Origin: Terrilactibacillus laevilacticus
Lineage (GTDB): Bacteria; Bacillota; Bacilli; Bacillales; Sporolactobacillaceae
DNA: 64,000 nucleotides
NCBI RefSeq assembly: GCF_006517395.1
Contig: NZ_VDCY01000005.1
Span: forward strand, 116,523 to 180,522
Direction: 5' to 3'
Shown: piece after piece, positions 63,941 to 64,000 of the stretch
How the letters are laid out: every line of letters begins with the position of its first letter
Numbering within the stretch: position 1 is the first letter of the stretch
Made by a program: the position numbers and the translations under genes
The notes under the pieces: model-generated
What the model was told of the DNA's origin: nothing
The model's database searches: none
The model's input: only the letters and a program-made list of their open reading frames with translations

Positions 63941-64000
63941 CTAAGGCTATAAGCCTTAATTACCGGCCAGCGTCTAAAGGCGCTGGCTTTCACTTGTGTT

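Overview
The window is a chromosomal segment of a low-GC, endospore-forming member of the Bacillales. It carries a complete spoVA operon (AA, AB, AC, AD, AEB, AEA, AF), the spoIIA operon (spoIIAA, spoIIAB, sigF) with dacF, plus spoIIM, dacB and spmA/spmB. Gene order resembles the Bacillus subtilis region from fer/ypbB/recS through resDE, rluB, spmBA-dacB, scpAB, ribT, lysA, spoVA, spoIIA, pupG-drm, ripX and fur, and again at yqkF/yqkB and coaA/polY. I could not fix the genus from sequence alone. No rRNA, tRNA, transposase gene, prophage or CRISPR array was seen.

Layout. 1-9.2 kb: recQ-like helicase (cut by the left edge), ypbB, ferredoxin, the ResDE two-component system, rluB, spmBA and dacB. 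9.5-13.7 kb: a small membrane protein, scpBA, ribT and lysA. The lysA leader carries a lysine riboswitch, a terminator and a good sigma-A promoter. 14.3-22.4 kb: spoVA, spoIIA-sigF and dacF. 22.7-31.9 kb: HAD phosphatase, a lone SPOR-domain protein, the nucleoside catabolism genes pdp-punA-deoB, xerD, yqzK, fur behind a PerR-box promoter, spoIIM and nudF. 32.4-44.9 kb is more mosaic: an MFS pump, tag, an unknown gene with SOS-like boxes, yqkF, yqkB, a thioredoxin-like protein, a CzcD-type exporter, an atypical lactate-dehydrogenase-family enzyme, deoD, an ArsB-type permease, a three-repeat Sm-like protein and an AI-2E family permease. 45.9-51.3 kb: acetoin dehydrogenase acoABC with its sigma-54 activator acoR; a -24/-12 promoter, a cre site and AcoR-type upstream sites sit between acoR and acoA. 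51.8-64 kb: coaA, an SOS-controlled Y-family polymerase, the branched-chain amino-acid ABC system livJHMGF, a short-chain dehydrogenase, a glycerophosphodiester phosphodiesterase and an ammonium transporter.

The most striking content is non-coding. A family of interspersed elements (family A, 124-284 bp) occurs in 15 full copies, plus one end fragment and one copy with related ends but a different interior; that is about one per 4 kb, always between genes. The ends are imperfect inverted repeats built on GTTCAAAAAG. Most copies are flanked by 7-bp direct repeats of the type CTATAAG or CTTAAAG. Interiors are built from two interchangeable middle modules and two interchangeable right-hand modules, and all four combinations are present. 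At xerD, acoC and livF the duplicated target contains the gene's stop codon, so the element lies exactly between the coding sequence and its terminator, or between two genes that would otherwise be 24 bases apart. A second family (B, about 220 bp, three copies and a remnant) folds into an elaborate nested stem structure. Two further repeat types (C tandem, D single) are present. Together they suggest repeated waves of small non-autonomous elements whose mobilising enzyme is not encoded here.

All coordinates were read by eye from the sequence. Family assignments come from recognisable motifs and remembered homologues, not from database searches.
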